64,000 bases of DNA, taken from positions 1-64,000 of the forward strand of contig CALJUX010000081.1 in NCBI GenBank assembly GCA_937978655.1, read 5' to 3'. A program made the position numbers and the translations under genes. Every line of letters starts with the position of its first letter. The first letter of the stretch is position 1. The stretch is from an uncultured Chromatiaceae bacterium. GTDB taxonomy: Bacteria > Pseudomonadota > Gammaproteobacteria > Enterobacterales > Alteromonadaceae. Shown piece by piece: positions 46,601 through 53,791 of the stretch. Below the pieces are notes generated by a model. That model worked only from the letters and a program-made list of their open reading frames with translations, was not told the DNA's origin and searched no databases.

Positions 46601-48270
46601 ACAGCCAGGTGAAAATCCGCGGTTTTCGCGTTGAGCTGGGTGAAATTGAAAACATCGCCACCAGTCATCCGCAGGTGCAGGAAGCGGCGGTGTTGCTGGT
46701 GGACCAGGCCGGCACTGACAAACTGATCCTGTGGTATGCCGGCGCGCCGCTGGCTGACACGGCGCTGAAAGCCTTTATCGCCAAGCGTTGTCCGGATTAT
46801 ATGGTGCCGCATCAGGTTTGTTACTGCAAAACTGCCTTGCCGAAAAACAGCAACGGCAAACTGGACCGCAAAGCCTTGCTGCGCGAGGTGGAAACCGCTG
46901 CGCCAGCCCCGCTGCTGCTGCCGGCCGGACCGGCACAAAAGTGGATATTTGCTTATTTTGATGAGCCTTATCAGTGGTTTGGTATCAGTCAGCTGCATTA
47001 CCGCGAGGCGCTGGATGCTGACTGTTTTGCCGCAGCGGTGGATCTGCTGGTGCAGCGTCACGCCGGTTTACGCACGGTGTTTTTGCAGCAGGAACAACGC
47101 TGGTATCAGCAAATTCTGCCGCAATGCCCGCCGCTTGCGCTGATCCGGCACAGCAGTGCGCTGGAAGGTGAGGCGCTGCGACAGTTCATCAGCGAGCTGG
47201 CCACCGACATGGCCGCACAGCTGCAGTATGACCGCTGGCCATTGTGTCGCTTTGCACTGGTCAGCCTGGCCGATGGCAGCAGTCAGATTTTATGGGTCTC
47301 GCATCATCTGATCGCCGATTTGGTGGCCGGGCAAATTCTCGGCAAAGAGCTGTGGACGCTGTATCACGGCTTGCGAAGCGCTGAGCCGGATATCGGCATG
47401 TTGCCTGCCCTGCAGAGTTATCCGGCTTATGTGCAGGAGCTGGCGCAACACAGCAGCGCCGGCTCAGCGTTGTATCAGCAATGGCTGGACTATTGGCAGC
47501 AACAAACCGCGCTGGTGAAAAAACGCACCGACATTCCTTTTGATCTGCAGTCCGGCGCCAACATCGAAGCCTCGGATGCACGGGTGCTGTGCATGCTCGA
47601 CAACGGCCAGATCGATACGCTCCGGCGCAGTGCCTGTGAACTGTATGGCTGTAATTTTTATTCGGTGCTGGCGGCGCCGGTGTACAAATTACTGGCGCAG
47701 CTGACCAGACGCAGTCAGGTGACGGTCAGCCACAAACTGAACGGCAGAAATACCGGCAGCGCGGACAAGCATTATTTCGGTGCTGTCGGCAATTTTGCCG
47801 TGAATGCGCCGCTGACCCTGACTCTGCGCAAACAGGACGACTTCAGCGTGCTGGCCAAAGCCATCCGCGATGGTCTGGCCGCTATGCCGCTCGGTGGTGC
47901 CAGTTATGACTGGGTGTCGGATGCACTGGCACCAACCCTGTATCCGGACCACAAGCTCACCAGTATCCGCATCAACTATTTGGGTGATATCACCGCACTG
48001 CGCAGCGCCGAATTTGACAGTGACGCCGGCGAACAAAACCAGCGGCTGTCTTTTGCCGGGCAAAAAAGGACCAGTCTAGTCGAGTGGTTTTTTTACAGCA
48101 AAGACCAGGTGACCTGGCTGGAGATCGCTTATTCAACACACTTTTACCGGCCAGACACTATCGAACGGCTCGCCGGGCAATACCAGCAGTTGTTGGCTGA
48201 ACTGGTGGACCAGGTACAGGCGCAAAGTGATATCGCGGCAGAGACACTGCTGGCATGCAACGACAATTAA
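37636..48270 (+). CDS. trans-AT PKS-NRPS hybrid, KS-KR-ACP-KS-ACP-C-ACP-A-(C/E-like)
   Basis: A 3544-residue megasynthase with a helical N-terminal docking segment. KS3: Cys204, His339, His379. KR3: ITGGMGGLG near 885 and Tyr1031. ACP4: Ser1187. KS4: Cys1434, His1569 (HGTAT instead of HGTGT), His1614. ACP5: Ser1936. First C domain (about 2015-2440): EHLICDG, so the first His of HHxxxDG is Glu but the catalytic His2154 remains. ACP6: Ser2517. A domain (about 2570-3090): TSGSTGKPKG, FDVSLWE, NLYGPTEAS, YRTGD and NGKLDRK; pocket residues read D-V-W-H-A-S-L-I-D-K, a serine-type code. Terminal domain (about 3095-3530): HHLIADL (His3223, His3224, Asp3228, the Gly is Leu), with an E-domain-like opening (AQKWIF) and INYLG. 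There is no carrier after the A domain and no thioesterase. The ATG at 37636 follows GGAG and lies 1 bp after the first PKS gene. Confidence 0.95.
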   Translation: MDSTSEQKRELLTKLLQQKLAAKAQASAQPYPADAIAVIGVAGRYPQAPDLTQFWQNLLAGRDCISEVPASRWSWQQYRQGHQGDSARVYGGFISDVDAFDPQFFAISPREAVTMDPQERLFLQTAWHTIEDAGYTPANLAGGKVGVFVGAMNANYSMLGAARWAQTQQTEQIYMCNPMFWSLANRVSYTLNFSGPSLAVDTACSSSLTAIHLACDSIRRDECEVALAGGVNLILHPAQMEVLAKKGMLSATGKCHSFGQGADGFADGEGVGAVLLKPLQLALRDGDNIYAIIRGSSINAGGKTSGYTVPNPLAQASLIRRVLRQAKVDPREISYVEAHGTGTALGDPIEVRGLVKAFGVDPERQQYCALGSVKANIGHLEAAAGISGFSKILLQMRHQTLVPTINAAMPSTYIDFKNSPFYLQQSAAGWRVGQAKLAAISSFGAGGANAHVILQSFEAPRRDADTAPLCLVLLSAAQPQQLTQLVQALADRLGAAEPALQLSDIAHTLWEGRQDQAARLALLVADLAALQAGLQAYLRGAPDVAGLFSGTVSTHVTPEPQPVPALTTAALSAFASAWVTGSVKKPGGVYAQCRPRRVSLPGYPFLQERYWLPELQASAASASLLQASVLQAAPESVLPAVAAATFNTPASRPAATTGSRFLTRGWQLQPAGTACATGHVLVFLPAGADAALLAGQFSQLSVVTAGPAFADLGLGQYQINPDVPEQLALLLQQVQQQAALAGIIYHWQDSAIELNAITPHSESCYAGIRPLVSLVQQLQQLALATPLLLWAQDHGSLADLSALAQSGFVKSVKAEQPDWFIRQVLFGDDMAPEAQVAALARELAQPAPAAPVVKYQQQQRWTEQLQAVDLTPALTPTAWLKPGGVYLITGGMGGLGQLLAQHIAAQGGMKLALTGRSALSESQQAWLQTLRAGQNEVVYYRCDISAEAEVQLLFEKIRHRFVHLNGILHSAGVIRDSLLRHKSWADFNAVIDSKIKGSFYLDQASAALPLDFFVAFSSVSALLGNAGQSDYAFGNAYLDALCHWRAQLSQQGLRSGKSVAVNWPLWQHGGMQIAPALLEQLRQSVGMLPLTTAQGLQMLDQIMAGPWSQVMPLYGELATLDRALARFNGVSVHGVSPAPAGAVNAAPSAAQAGALDAQLRAKIAKALQLSADRIDADKPFGDLGFDSIVLREFAADVGASLQLELSPALLFSCNTVNKLKAYLLNELAQTAVPVAVPLPAPDAVTPQNGAELAAPAPAAPGAPEPVAIIGMDGMLPGAADLDSFWQNLCNGVDPIQEVPASRFRWQEHFDSRLGQTNKSTSKWGGFMPQIENFDHQFFDLSAQEAIYMDPQQRLFLQTVWNTIEAAGYNAADLATTAVGVFVGVEFSDYKEYLAQQGGRFNAEMVVGNALNMIPNRISYYFDFTGPSEAIDTACSSSLVAIQRAVRSIQSGESTMAIAGGVSVILSANTMIGTSQLNIYSPDGRCKTFDQAANGYVKGEGVAAVLLKPLSAALRDGDNILAVIKGAAVNHGGRSNSITAPNPAAQARLLVQAYSEAGISAERVSYLELHGTATSLGDPVEVEGLKSAFARLSAGQAAVRQQYCGIGSVKSNIGHLEPAAGIAGLLKVVLSLQAGQLPANLHFNQLNPLIRLEQSPFYIVSKTQAWPRQTGPQGQLLPRVAGVSSFGFGGTNAHVVLEEAMPQPLAQPEAVAGPFLLLLSARTVDQLRQRVSALLAWLATPAGQRVACRDLIYTLQVGRQPMAERLALTVQDLADLQQQLRQYLQGELDESRCRGSRDTGLQRLHDLLDANVRQYILHSGHNGQLARWWLLGVNFDWAQCYQQTPARRLRLPQYPFAQTRCWPDRADTSPAEPAVAAVAAVAVTAPAPVVATSPSPAQAEQADLAGQIRQKVAQLSGVAVPKLSDSVHLAADLAIDSIKMMSLINELIMARPEAELQYFNQLGMSQILGQAHTLADLIDIFRQAADSAAAAPATQVAVPAGAVATAAVATVDDTVVDDTVPLLAAQYLFLPAYFLTNSSSLCSSVTLRGPLDVTVANAAWQQLIQRHPVLQLQWRWPGKKQATFADVQARFITEWEPPLMQCHDLRAEADQAAVLEQAFNTQLNRHWDIEAWPLHEFALYRTGEQEHVLFWSNEHLICDGLSNQQALREFLQLYAAELAGETLPLPPCHQPEQYVALVRRINAAVAERHDTGALPAVSGSFVFNPQEQQRDRSKVHFVCRKQVLSAALTAQLTELSRRSRYSINTLLLLAFARVIAGYADPARQIILQVPTGGRNYADLAVQDTLGCFAQNLSLAFDPATLADLPQALEQIQRSIDTAILYGADHQQAQELSALVQQLPLTEQDQLPDHAAALMLAAVKSNLYFPYTGQTGIANTYGPLQVLQYSAGTSNSPGSIDVLQEIFDAQLHVFVNYDQSFFSADFIEALLQRYLAALETLTASAVTAAATAEVPAVLCSTASPELAAAPAALVLAVARQVLPRPLQSADLTKDLEADLGVDSIDKIRLVAQLHREDARVDRAALVKCRSLAELAASMPSAEPAADAGPQPCCQTPLEQIVLQAQRTPDAIAVLSPQGKAITYRQLDQQSNQLARLLIADGTGHHDRVGVLCNRGPLMLVAILAALKTGAAYVPLDPTYPPERLRYILQHAGVRLLLTDPALLELASGLCDDEAPRLVLLDDSAAPVPAKCRHSSAAQWRTLSDTALALTIDPADPMVVLFTSGSTGKPKGVVLAHAGYHNRLHWHQRLFALQPGERVAQKTSCCFDVSLWELFWPLMFGGVVCAVEKQTVANPWEFADWLENTGINFAHFVPSMFGAFISNIDTQKHQFRQLRWLAFSGEALATHMVQQWIDAYQLRVGLCNLYGPTEASIDVTYHVIRQRPADAEPVPIGKAIDHVALRVLDDSGQPVPAGTMGELYIGGIQLASGYLHEPELTAKAFIPNPFPDISGPTLYRTGDLVTQQPDGLLHYHGRTDSQVKIRGFRVELGEIENIATSHPQVQEAAVLLVDQAGTDKLILWYAGAPLADTALKAFIAKRCPDYMVPHQVCYCKTALPKNSNGKLDRKALLREVETAAPAPLLLPAGPAQKWIFAYFDEPYQWFGISQLHYREALDADCFAAAVDLLVQRHAGLRTVFLQQEQRWYQQILPQCPPLALIRHSSALEGEALRQFISELATDMAAQLQYDRWPLCRFALVSLADGSSQILWVSHHLIADLVAGQILGKELWTLYHGLRSAEPDIGMLPALQSYPAYVQELAQHSSAGSALYQQWLDYWQQQTALVKKRTDIPFDLQSGANIEASDARVLCMLDNGQIDTLRRSACELYGCNFYSVLAAPVYKLLAQLTRRSQVTVSHKLNGRNTGSADKHYFGAVGNFAVNAPLTLTLRKQDDFSVLAKAIRDGLAAMPLGGASYDWVSDALAPTLYPDHKLTSIRINYLGDITALRSAEFDSDAGEQNQRLSFAGQKRTSLVEWFFYSKDQVTWLEIAYSTHFYRPDTIERLAGQYQQLLAELVDQVQAQSDIAAETLLACNDN

Positions 48271-48285
48271 CCAAAGGAGACGGTA

Positions 48286-49125
48286 ATGAGCAGGAAAAAG
48301 TTAATAAGCGCCGGACTGGTGTGCTGGATGTTCAGCGCGGCCGGCGCCGCGCCAGCCGCGGCTGACACTTTAAGCGCCAATGCGATTGTAGCGACTGCGG
48401 AAGATCGGGATATCGGCCGCACGCAACAGTCGGATTCGACCATGATCATGACCAATGCGGACGGCAAGACCCGTACCCGCAAAATGAGCATGATCCGGAA
48501 AAACTTTGGCGCGGATCTGAAAGATCAAAAGGCGATCTATTTCTTTAAATATCCGGAAGATATTAAAAACACCAGCTATCTGAGCGTCGACTGGATTGAA
48601 GAGGGCAAAGACGATGATGCCTGGTTATATCTGCCGGCGCTGAAAAAGGTCAAACGCCTGGCCGCGGCCGACCAGTCCGATCCATTCCTCGGCAGTGATT
48701 TCAGCTACACCGACATTAAAACCTCCCGCAACAATTATTGGGATTATCGCATCATCAAAGACAGCGACAGCGTCGATGGCCAGGATTGCTGGCTGGTTGA
48801 AGGGCTGCCGAAAAACGGCGATGTCGACAAAGTGGTGCAGGAAACCGGCTATAACAAAATTCAGCTGTGGGTGCGCAAAGATAATTTTATCAAAGTAAAA
48901 GGCACGTTCTGGGCGGTCAAAGGCAAGAAAATCAAGCATTTCACCGCGACGGATATCGAAAAAATCGACGGGATCTGGACGGCCAGAACCAACACCCTGA
49001 CCACCACCAAAGCGGGCGCGACTGAGCATTCCACCACCATCAAAGTCGACAATGTCCGCTATAACGACGAGGTGGATGACGGCTATTTTACGCCGCTGAA
49101 AATGAGCCGGGGCATCGGCAGATGA
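48286..49125 (+). CDS. LolA-like periplasmic outer-membrane lipoprotein-sorting family protein
   Basis: A 279-residue protein with a signal peptide (residues 1-26, ends APAAAD). The mature part is a LolA/LolB-like half-barrel: RKMSMIRKNFGADLKDQKAIYFFKYPEDIKNTSYLSVDW, WLYLPALKKVKRLAAADQSDPFLGSDFSYTDI and DCWLVEGLPK, matching the family placed next to MMPL exporters and DUF1302 barrels. It probably carries a hydrophobic product from the MMPL exporter to the outer membrane. It lies 15 bp after the PKS-NRPS gene behind an AAAGGAG site, and its TGA overlaps the barrel gene ATG. Confidence 0.9.
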   Translation: MSRKKLISAGLVCWMFSAAGAAPAAADTLSANAIVATAEDRDIGRTQQSDSTMIMTNADGKTRTRKMSMIRKNFGADLKDQKAIYFFKYPEDIKNTSYLSVDWIEEGKDDDAWLYLPALKKVKRLAAADQSDPFLGSDFSYTDIKTSRNNYWDYRIIKDSDSVDGQDCWLVEGLPKNGDVDKVVQETGYNKIQLWVRKDNFIKVKGTFWAVKGKKIKHFTATDIEKIDGIWTARTNTLTTTKAGATEHSTTIKVDNVRYNDEVDDGYFTPLKMSRGIGR

Positions 49126-50438
49126 CGCGGCATCTGGCAGTATTGATCAGCGGCAGCCTGTGCTGCAGCGCGATGGCGGCGGAGCCGGCGGATTTGTTTG
49201 CCCTGAGCGGCTATGTCAGCGAAGAGCTGGGGTACAGTTATCAGCATCAGGATTTTCGCTGGTCAAAGCTCAGTTCGACCGCCAATCTGGCGCTGGACGG
49301 GTATTTCACCCCGTCCTGGACCGCGCGGCTGGAGCTGCAGGGCAGTTATGATGCCGCATATGAGCTGGAGGGCGCACAGCACTTTACCGCCGCGACGCTG
49401 GCGCAATACCGCAGCGACCTGCGTATCAATGAAGCCTACACCGATATCGATTTGAATTCCGGGCTGAATCTGCGGCTCGGCCGGCAGTATTTTGGCTGGG
49501 GGGAAAGCAACAGCGAGCAAATCAGCGATATCGGCAATCCACGTGATCTGCGGGTGTTGGGTCTGCAAAACGTCAGGGATATCCGCCTGCCGGTTGGCGC
49601 CAGCAAGCTGACCTGGTATGACAGCGCCTGGGAATACAGCCTGATTGCCATTCATGAGATCCGCCACGATGAACTGGGCGCTGCAGGTGCGGAATTTGAC
49701 CCTTTCCTGGCGCTGCGCCGGGTCGGCACTGTGACGCAGGTCGATAAACCATCAGGCAGCTGGCGTAATACCGGTGTGTTAAGCCGGTTATTTGTCACGC
49801 GTGACTGGGGCGATATCAGTGTTTTTGCCGGTCGCCAGTTTGAAGGCTTCCCGCTGGTGCGCTTGCGGGGGTTCGAACAGCAGCAGCCCAGTTTCAGCAC
49901 TGAATATTTCCGCGTCACCACCGTCGGGCTGTTTGGCAATGTCACTCAGGGGTCGGTGCAGCTCAAGTACGAGCTGGCGCGCAAACTGAACCGGCCGCAC
50001 GCGCTGATACCGGCAGAACCTGTCGCAGTACCTGTTACAGGGGCGGCGGAGCCGCTGTCGGTGACTGAACACAACGTGCTCAAAAGTATGCTGGGGCTGG
50101 AATACAGCGGCTTTTCCGATACCCAGCTGTCGGTTGAATACATCGTCAATTACATCGAGTCCTATCAGCCGCTGATCCGCGAGCCGCGCTTTGCCAGCAA
50201 AGTATCGGTGTGGCTGGCGCAGACTTTCCTCAATGGCCAGCTGACGTGTTCGGTCTGGGCCAATCATCTGGTACAGGATAATGCCAATTTATTCCGGCTG
50301 GATCTGGCTTACAACTATGATGACGCCGTGACCTATTTTGCCTCGCTCAGTGGTATCGATGGGGCAAAACGCGACAGTTATTATCAGGACTACGGCCGGG
50401 TGGACCGGCTGGCGCTCGGCGTGAAGGTGGCATTCTGA
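49122..50438 (+). CDS. DUF1302-like outer-membrane beta-barrel protein
   Basis: A 438-residue protein with a signal peptide (ends SAMA-AEPAD). The mature sequence is an alternating beta-strand protein: LSGYVSEELGYSYQ, AEL-type strands, then INEAYTDIDLNSGLNLRLGRQYFGWGESNSEQISDIGNPRDL, the DUF1302 hallmark, and it ends VDRLALGVKVAF with a C-terminal Phe, as expected for Bam-assembled barrels. It is likely the outer-membrane endpoint of the MMPL-LolA-like export route. It overlaps the LolA-like gene by 4 bp and the MFS gene by 1 bp, so the three are translationally coupled. Confidence 0.85.
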   Translation: MTRHLAVLISGSLCCSAMAAEPADLFALSGYVSEELGYSYQHQDFRWSKLSSTANLALDGYFTPSWTARLELQGSYDAAYELEGAQHFTAATLAQYRSDLRINEAYTDIDLNSGLNLRLGRQYFGWGESNSEQISDIGNPRDLRVLGLQNVRDIRLPVGASKLTWYDSAWEYSLIAIHEIRHDELGAAGAEFDPFLALRRVGTVTQVDKPSGSWRNTGVLSRLFVTRDWGDISVFAGRQFEGFPLVRLRGFEQQQPSFSTEYFRVTTVGLFGNVTQGSVQLKYELARKLNRPHALIPAEPVAVPVTGAAEPLSVTEHNVLKSMLGLEYSGFSDTQLSVEYIVNYIESYQPLIREPRFASKVSVWLAQTFLNGQLTCSVWANHLVQDNANLFRLDLAYNYDDAVTYFASLSGIDGAKRDSYYQDYGRVDRLALGVKVAF

Positions 50439-51616
50439 TGCGCCTGTCTGCGTCTGCGCCGCTGGCGGCAGTGTCGTTAACATCCCGGCCCTTACTGGCG
50501 CTGTACGGCATCTCTTTGTTGTCCGGTGTAGCGCTTGGCATTTTTAATCCGCTGATTTCGCTGCTGCTGCAACAGCATCAGGTCACCGACTTGCTGATTG
50601 GCGCCAATGCCAGTCTGTATTATCTGGTGGTGGCGCTGTGCTCGCCGCTGGCCGGCACGCTGGTGAACAGGGGCGGGGTGCGCCGGGTGATGGTCGGCGG
50701 CATTGTGCTCACCGCTTTGTCCGCCATGCTGTTTCAGCAAACCGGCCAGCTCAGCCACTGGTTTGTGCTGCGTCTGCTGATGGGCATTGGCATCTGCCTG
50801 TATATGGTGGCCGGACAAACTGCACTGAATCTGGCGGCGGCTGGCCACAACCGGGGGGTGGCGGTGGCCATTCATGGCGCGGTATTTGGCGTTGGCTTTA
50901 TGTTAAGCCCGCTGGCCGGCACCTTGTTGTACGCGCTGTCGCCACAGTATGCCTTTTTACTGGGCAGTGGCGTGATCAGCGCTGGATTGTGTGCGGTGCC
51001 GTTTTTAACACAAAACGCTACAACCCCGCGGTTGCTGAGCCTTCGGCCGGTGCTGCAAAAAATCCGTATCCCGTTACTGGCAGCATTTATTTATGGCGCT
51101 CTGGAGGGGATTCTCGTGACCCTGCTGCCGGTTTATCTGGTGCAACAAGCGGTGCCGGTGGCCTACTCGGCATGGCCGCTGCCGTTATTTATGCTGGCGT
51201 CTGGCATCGGCATGATCCCGCTGGCCCGCTGTGCCGACCAATACGGGCAGGCGCCAGTCTTTATCATCTCGGCGCTGATGGGGCTCCTGACCTGTACGCT
51301 GATCTTCAGCATTGACAGCGCTTACGCCGTGCCGGCCGGCGCTGTGCTGCTGGGGCTTAGTGTCGGCACGTTTTTTCCGCTGGCGCTGGCGCTGGTCGGC
51401 CACTTGCTGGACCAGCCGGCGCTGGCAACCGGTAGTGCATTATTTACCGCGTCGTTCAGTTACGGCTGTGCGGCCGGGCCTGTCATCGCCACGCTGTTTG
51501 TTGCCGCCTTCGGCGCCGGCCACTTGTTCAGTTTCATCAGCGTTCTGCTGGTGGCATTCCTGGTTTTGTTATTTTTTAATCCGCCGCAAGTTGCGGTGCA
51601 ACCCAATCACAGGTGA
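50438..51616 (+). CDS. MFS transporter
   Basis: A 392-residue protein with 12 predicted membrane helices. The loop between TM2 and TM3 reads AGTLVNRGGVRRVMVGG, a degenerate form of the MFS GxxxDRxGRR motif, and the second-half loop has PLARCADQYGQAPVFI. It starts at the ATG that overlaps the barrel gene stop (TGATG). It may export a soluble precursor or by-product, or give self-protection. The substrate cannot be told from the sequence. Confidence 0.88.
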   Translation: MRLSASAPLAAVSLTSRPLLALYGISLLSGVALGIFNPLISLLLQQHQVTDLLIGANASLYYLVVALCSPLAGTLVNRGGVRRVMVGGIVLTALSAMLFQQTGQLSHWFVLRLLMGIGICLYMVAGQTALNLAAAGHNRGVAVAIHGAVFGVGFMLSPLAGTLLYALSPQYAFLLGSGVISAGLCAVPFLTQNATTPRLLSLRPVLQKIRIPLLAAFIYGALEGILVTLLPVYLVQQAVPVAYSAWPLPLFMLASGIGMIPLARCADQYGQAPVFIISALMGLLTCTLIFSIDSAYAVPAGAVLLGLSVGTFFPLALALVGHLLDQPALATGSALFTASFSYGCAAGPVIATLFVAAFGAGHLFSFISVLLVAFLVLLFFNPPQVAVQPNHR

Positions 51617-51620
51617 CATC

Positions 51621-52778
51621 ATGGATGACGCGCAAATCAGTCTGCTTAATCGCAGGAATTTTCTCAAATTGTCGCTGGCGGGGCTTGGCGCATCCGCGCT
51701 GGGGCTTTATGCGTTTGGCCAGCAGGGCGGGGCGGTGGATTATGCCGATCCGGCCTACCGTTACTGGCAAAAACGCACGCCTGGCAGCCTGGCGCTGGAG
51801 AACTATCTGGTGATGTGTGCCGCGTTGGCTCCGAGTGCCCATAACACGCAGCCGTGGAAGTTTGCCGTGCGCGACCGGGCCATCACGGTATACGCCGACT
51901 TTCAGCGCAGCCTGGGTCAGGCCGATCCGGCGCACCGGATGAAGCTGCTGTCGGTGGGTTGTGCGCTGGAAAATATCCGCATCGCCGCCGCTGATTTGGG
52001 CTTTGCCGCACAGATCAACGTGGCGGACGCCGGCCAGTTTGCCGCCGATCAGCAATGTGCCGACATCCGGCTCGTCGCCGACAACAATCTAAGCCACCAG
52101 CCGTTATTTCAGGCGATGTTCCAGCGTCAAACCACCAGAGCGGCTTATCTGCCGCAAGCGGTGCCGGCAACATTGCAGGCCAGGCTGGCGGCGCTGAATG
52201 ATTTTCCACAGCTGAACCTGCGCTGGTTTGACAGTCCCGCTGACCTCACGGCCATGGCCGGGCTGAATACCGAAGCCTGTATTGCGTTTACCCGCCATGA
52301 TGCGGCTTATCTGGATAGCCTGAAATGGTGGCGTTATTCACGCAATGAATTATTACGCAAGCGTGATGGCATCTCGATATTTACCTCGGCGGCGCCGGCG
52401 GTGATTAAACAATATTTTCAATATGGTGTGTCGGCAGAAGATATGGCCGGTGCCTTCGGCAAAAATGGTGAAATCGATTTAATGCAACAATTGTTTGCCG
52501 CCACCCCGCTGTGGGGCGTGATCAGTGCAAAGCGTGTTTCATTACATAATAGGCTGCAGGCCGGACAATTGTTTGAGCGTTTGTTTCTGCAGGCGACGCA
52601 CGAGCAATATAAAGTTCATGCGATTAATTATGTGACAGAGTCCGCAGATTATGCTGCGAAATTCAAACGGCGTTTTGATATTGCCGCGGATGATGAATTG
52701 CTGCTGGTGTTTCGCATGGGGCAAGCGCCGGCCTGTGAAAAATCAGTTCGCCGGCCGCTCGCTGACATTATTGTCTGA
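51621..52778 (+). CDS. Tat-exported Acg-family nitroreductase-like flavoprotein
   Basis: A 385-residue protein. The N-terminal twin-arginine signal (NRRNFLKLSLAGLGASALGLYAFG) starts at residue 10. The body matches the Acg/nitroreductase-like fold: a LAPSAHNTQPWKF segment for FMN binding, then ADPAHRMKLLSVGCALENIRIAAADLGF, FQRQTTRAAY, and CIAFTRHD. Acg proteins are FMN-binding and have lost normal nitroreductase activity; some sequester FMN. A Tat-routed copy inside a biosynthetic cluster implies a folded flavoprotein acting in the periplasm, possibly on the exported polyketide (inference). The start is 4 bp after the MFS stop; a longer in-frame open stretch overlapping the MFS gene was rejected. 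Confidence 0.85.
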   Translation: MDDAQISLLNRRNFLKLSLAGLGASALGLYAFGQQGGAVDYADPAYRYWQKRTPGSLALENYLVMCAALAPSAHNTQPWKFAVRDRAITVYADFQRSLGQADPAHRMKLLSVGCALENIRIAAADLGFAAQINVADAGQFAADQQCADIRLVADNNLSHQPLFQAMFQRQTTRAAYLPQAVPATLQARLAALNDFPQLNLRWFDSPADLTAMAGLNTEACIAFTRHDAAYLDSLKWWRYSRNELLRKRDGISIFTSAAPAVIKQYFQYGVSAEDMAGAFGKNGEIDLMQQLFAATPLWGVISAKRVSLHNRLQAGQLFERLFLQATHEQYKVHAINYVTESADYAAKFKRRFDIAADDELLLVFRMGQAPACEKSVRRPLADIIV

Positions 52779-52801
52779 CGCTCAATCATCACACAGGGCG
52801 C

Positions 52802-53791
52802 ATGATGAACAATAAAATTACATTTCTGTTTGCCGGACAAGGCTCGCAATATTATCAGATGGGCCGTGAACTCTATCTGCAGCTGCCGGTATTTAAAGCG
52901 CATGTCGACTGGCTGGATCATCACGTACAGGCGCAGGCCGGTTTTTCTGTGGTGCAATTGTTATACGCGCCGGATGCACGACGCGGCGCTCGGTTTGACC
53001 GACTGCGTTATACCCATCCGGCGTTATTTATCATTCAGTATGCACTGGCCCGGACCCTGATGGATGCCGGCATCCGGCCACAGTGTGTGCTTGGGCTCAG
53101 TCTCGGCGAATGTGTGGCGCTGAGTGTGGCCGGCGTGGTCTGTCCGGAGCAGATGCTGACGGCGCTGTTACAGCAAAGCCGCGTGCTGGAGCGGGACTGC
53201 CCGGCCGGCGGTATGCTGGCGGTGCTGCGCGGGCCGGAGTTTTTTGCCGCGCAGCCGGCATTATTCAGCGGCAGCGAGCTGGCCGCCGTCAGCACACCAC
53301 AACTGATTTGTGTCGCGGCGACCAGCGCTGTACTGGACAGTGTCGGGCGCCGGCTGAAACAGCAACAGATCGCCTGCGAGCGTCTGCCATTACTGCAACC
53401 CTTTCACAGCAGCCACCTTGACCCGCTGCAGGGCCGCTTGCTGCAGATTTTTGCGCAGTGTCGCTTTGCGCCCGCCCGCATGGCCGTGGTGTCGTCGATG
53501 CAGATGGGCCTGGTGAGCCAGGTCGACCCGGCCATGCTGTGGCAAATCAAAAGAGCGCCGATTTGTTTTTGGCAGACCTTACAACATTTACCCGTCGACC
53601 CTGAGATGATTTTTATTGATGTGGGGCCGGGCGGTACGCTGACAAACTTTATTAAACACTCGGCCACCGCGCATGCCCATAACCGGCTCTATTCTATTTT
53701 ATCGCCGGCTGGCCGTTGCTTACAAAATTACCTGAATTGTATTCGTGAGTGCAGCAATGTGAATAATGCCGTGGTTCAGTCTGTCGCATAG
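52802..53791 (+). CDS. free-standing acyltransferase-like protein (AT or proofreading acyl hydrolase)
   Basis: A 329-residue FabD-type fold. GQGSQ is at residues 11-15. The nucleophile elbow is GLSLGE (usually GHSLGE, so His is replaced by Leu), and the catalytic His is in PFHSSHLDP. The Arg that binds the malonyl carboxylate in true malonyl ATs is only doubtfully aligned (QQSRVLERD). In trans-AT clusters such a protein next to a typical AT is often an acyl hydrolase that clears stalled chains. It may therefore be the editing partner of the AT encoded downstream. ATG at 52802 or 52805. Confidence 0.85.
   Translation: MMNNKITFLFAGQGSQYYQMGRELYLQLPVFKAHVDWLDHHVQAQAGFSVVQLLYAPDARRGARFDRLRYTHPALFIIQYALARTLMDAGIRPQCVLGLSLGECVALSVAGVVCPEQMLTALLQQSRVLERDCPAGGMLAVLRGPEFFAAQPALFSGSELAAVSTPQLICVAATSAVLDSVGRRLKQQQIACERLPLLQPFHSSHLDPLQGRLLQIFAQCRFAPARMAVVSSMQMGLVSQVDPAMLWQIKRAPICFWQTLQHLPVDPEMIFIDVGPGGTLTNFIKHSATAHAHNRLYSILSPAGRCLQNYLNCIRECSNVNNAVVQSVA

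Noticed and set aside
51312..51620. Extended start of the Acg-type flavoprotein overlapping the MFS gene
   Set aside because: The Tat signal requires the start at 51621, and the extension is a shadow of the MFS coding frame.
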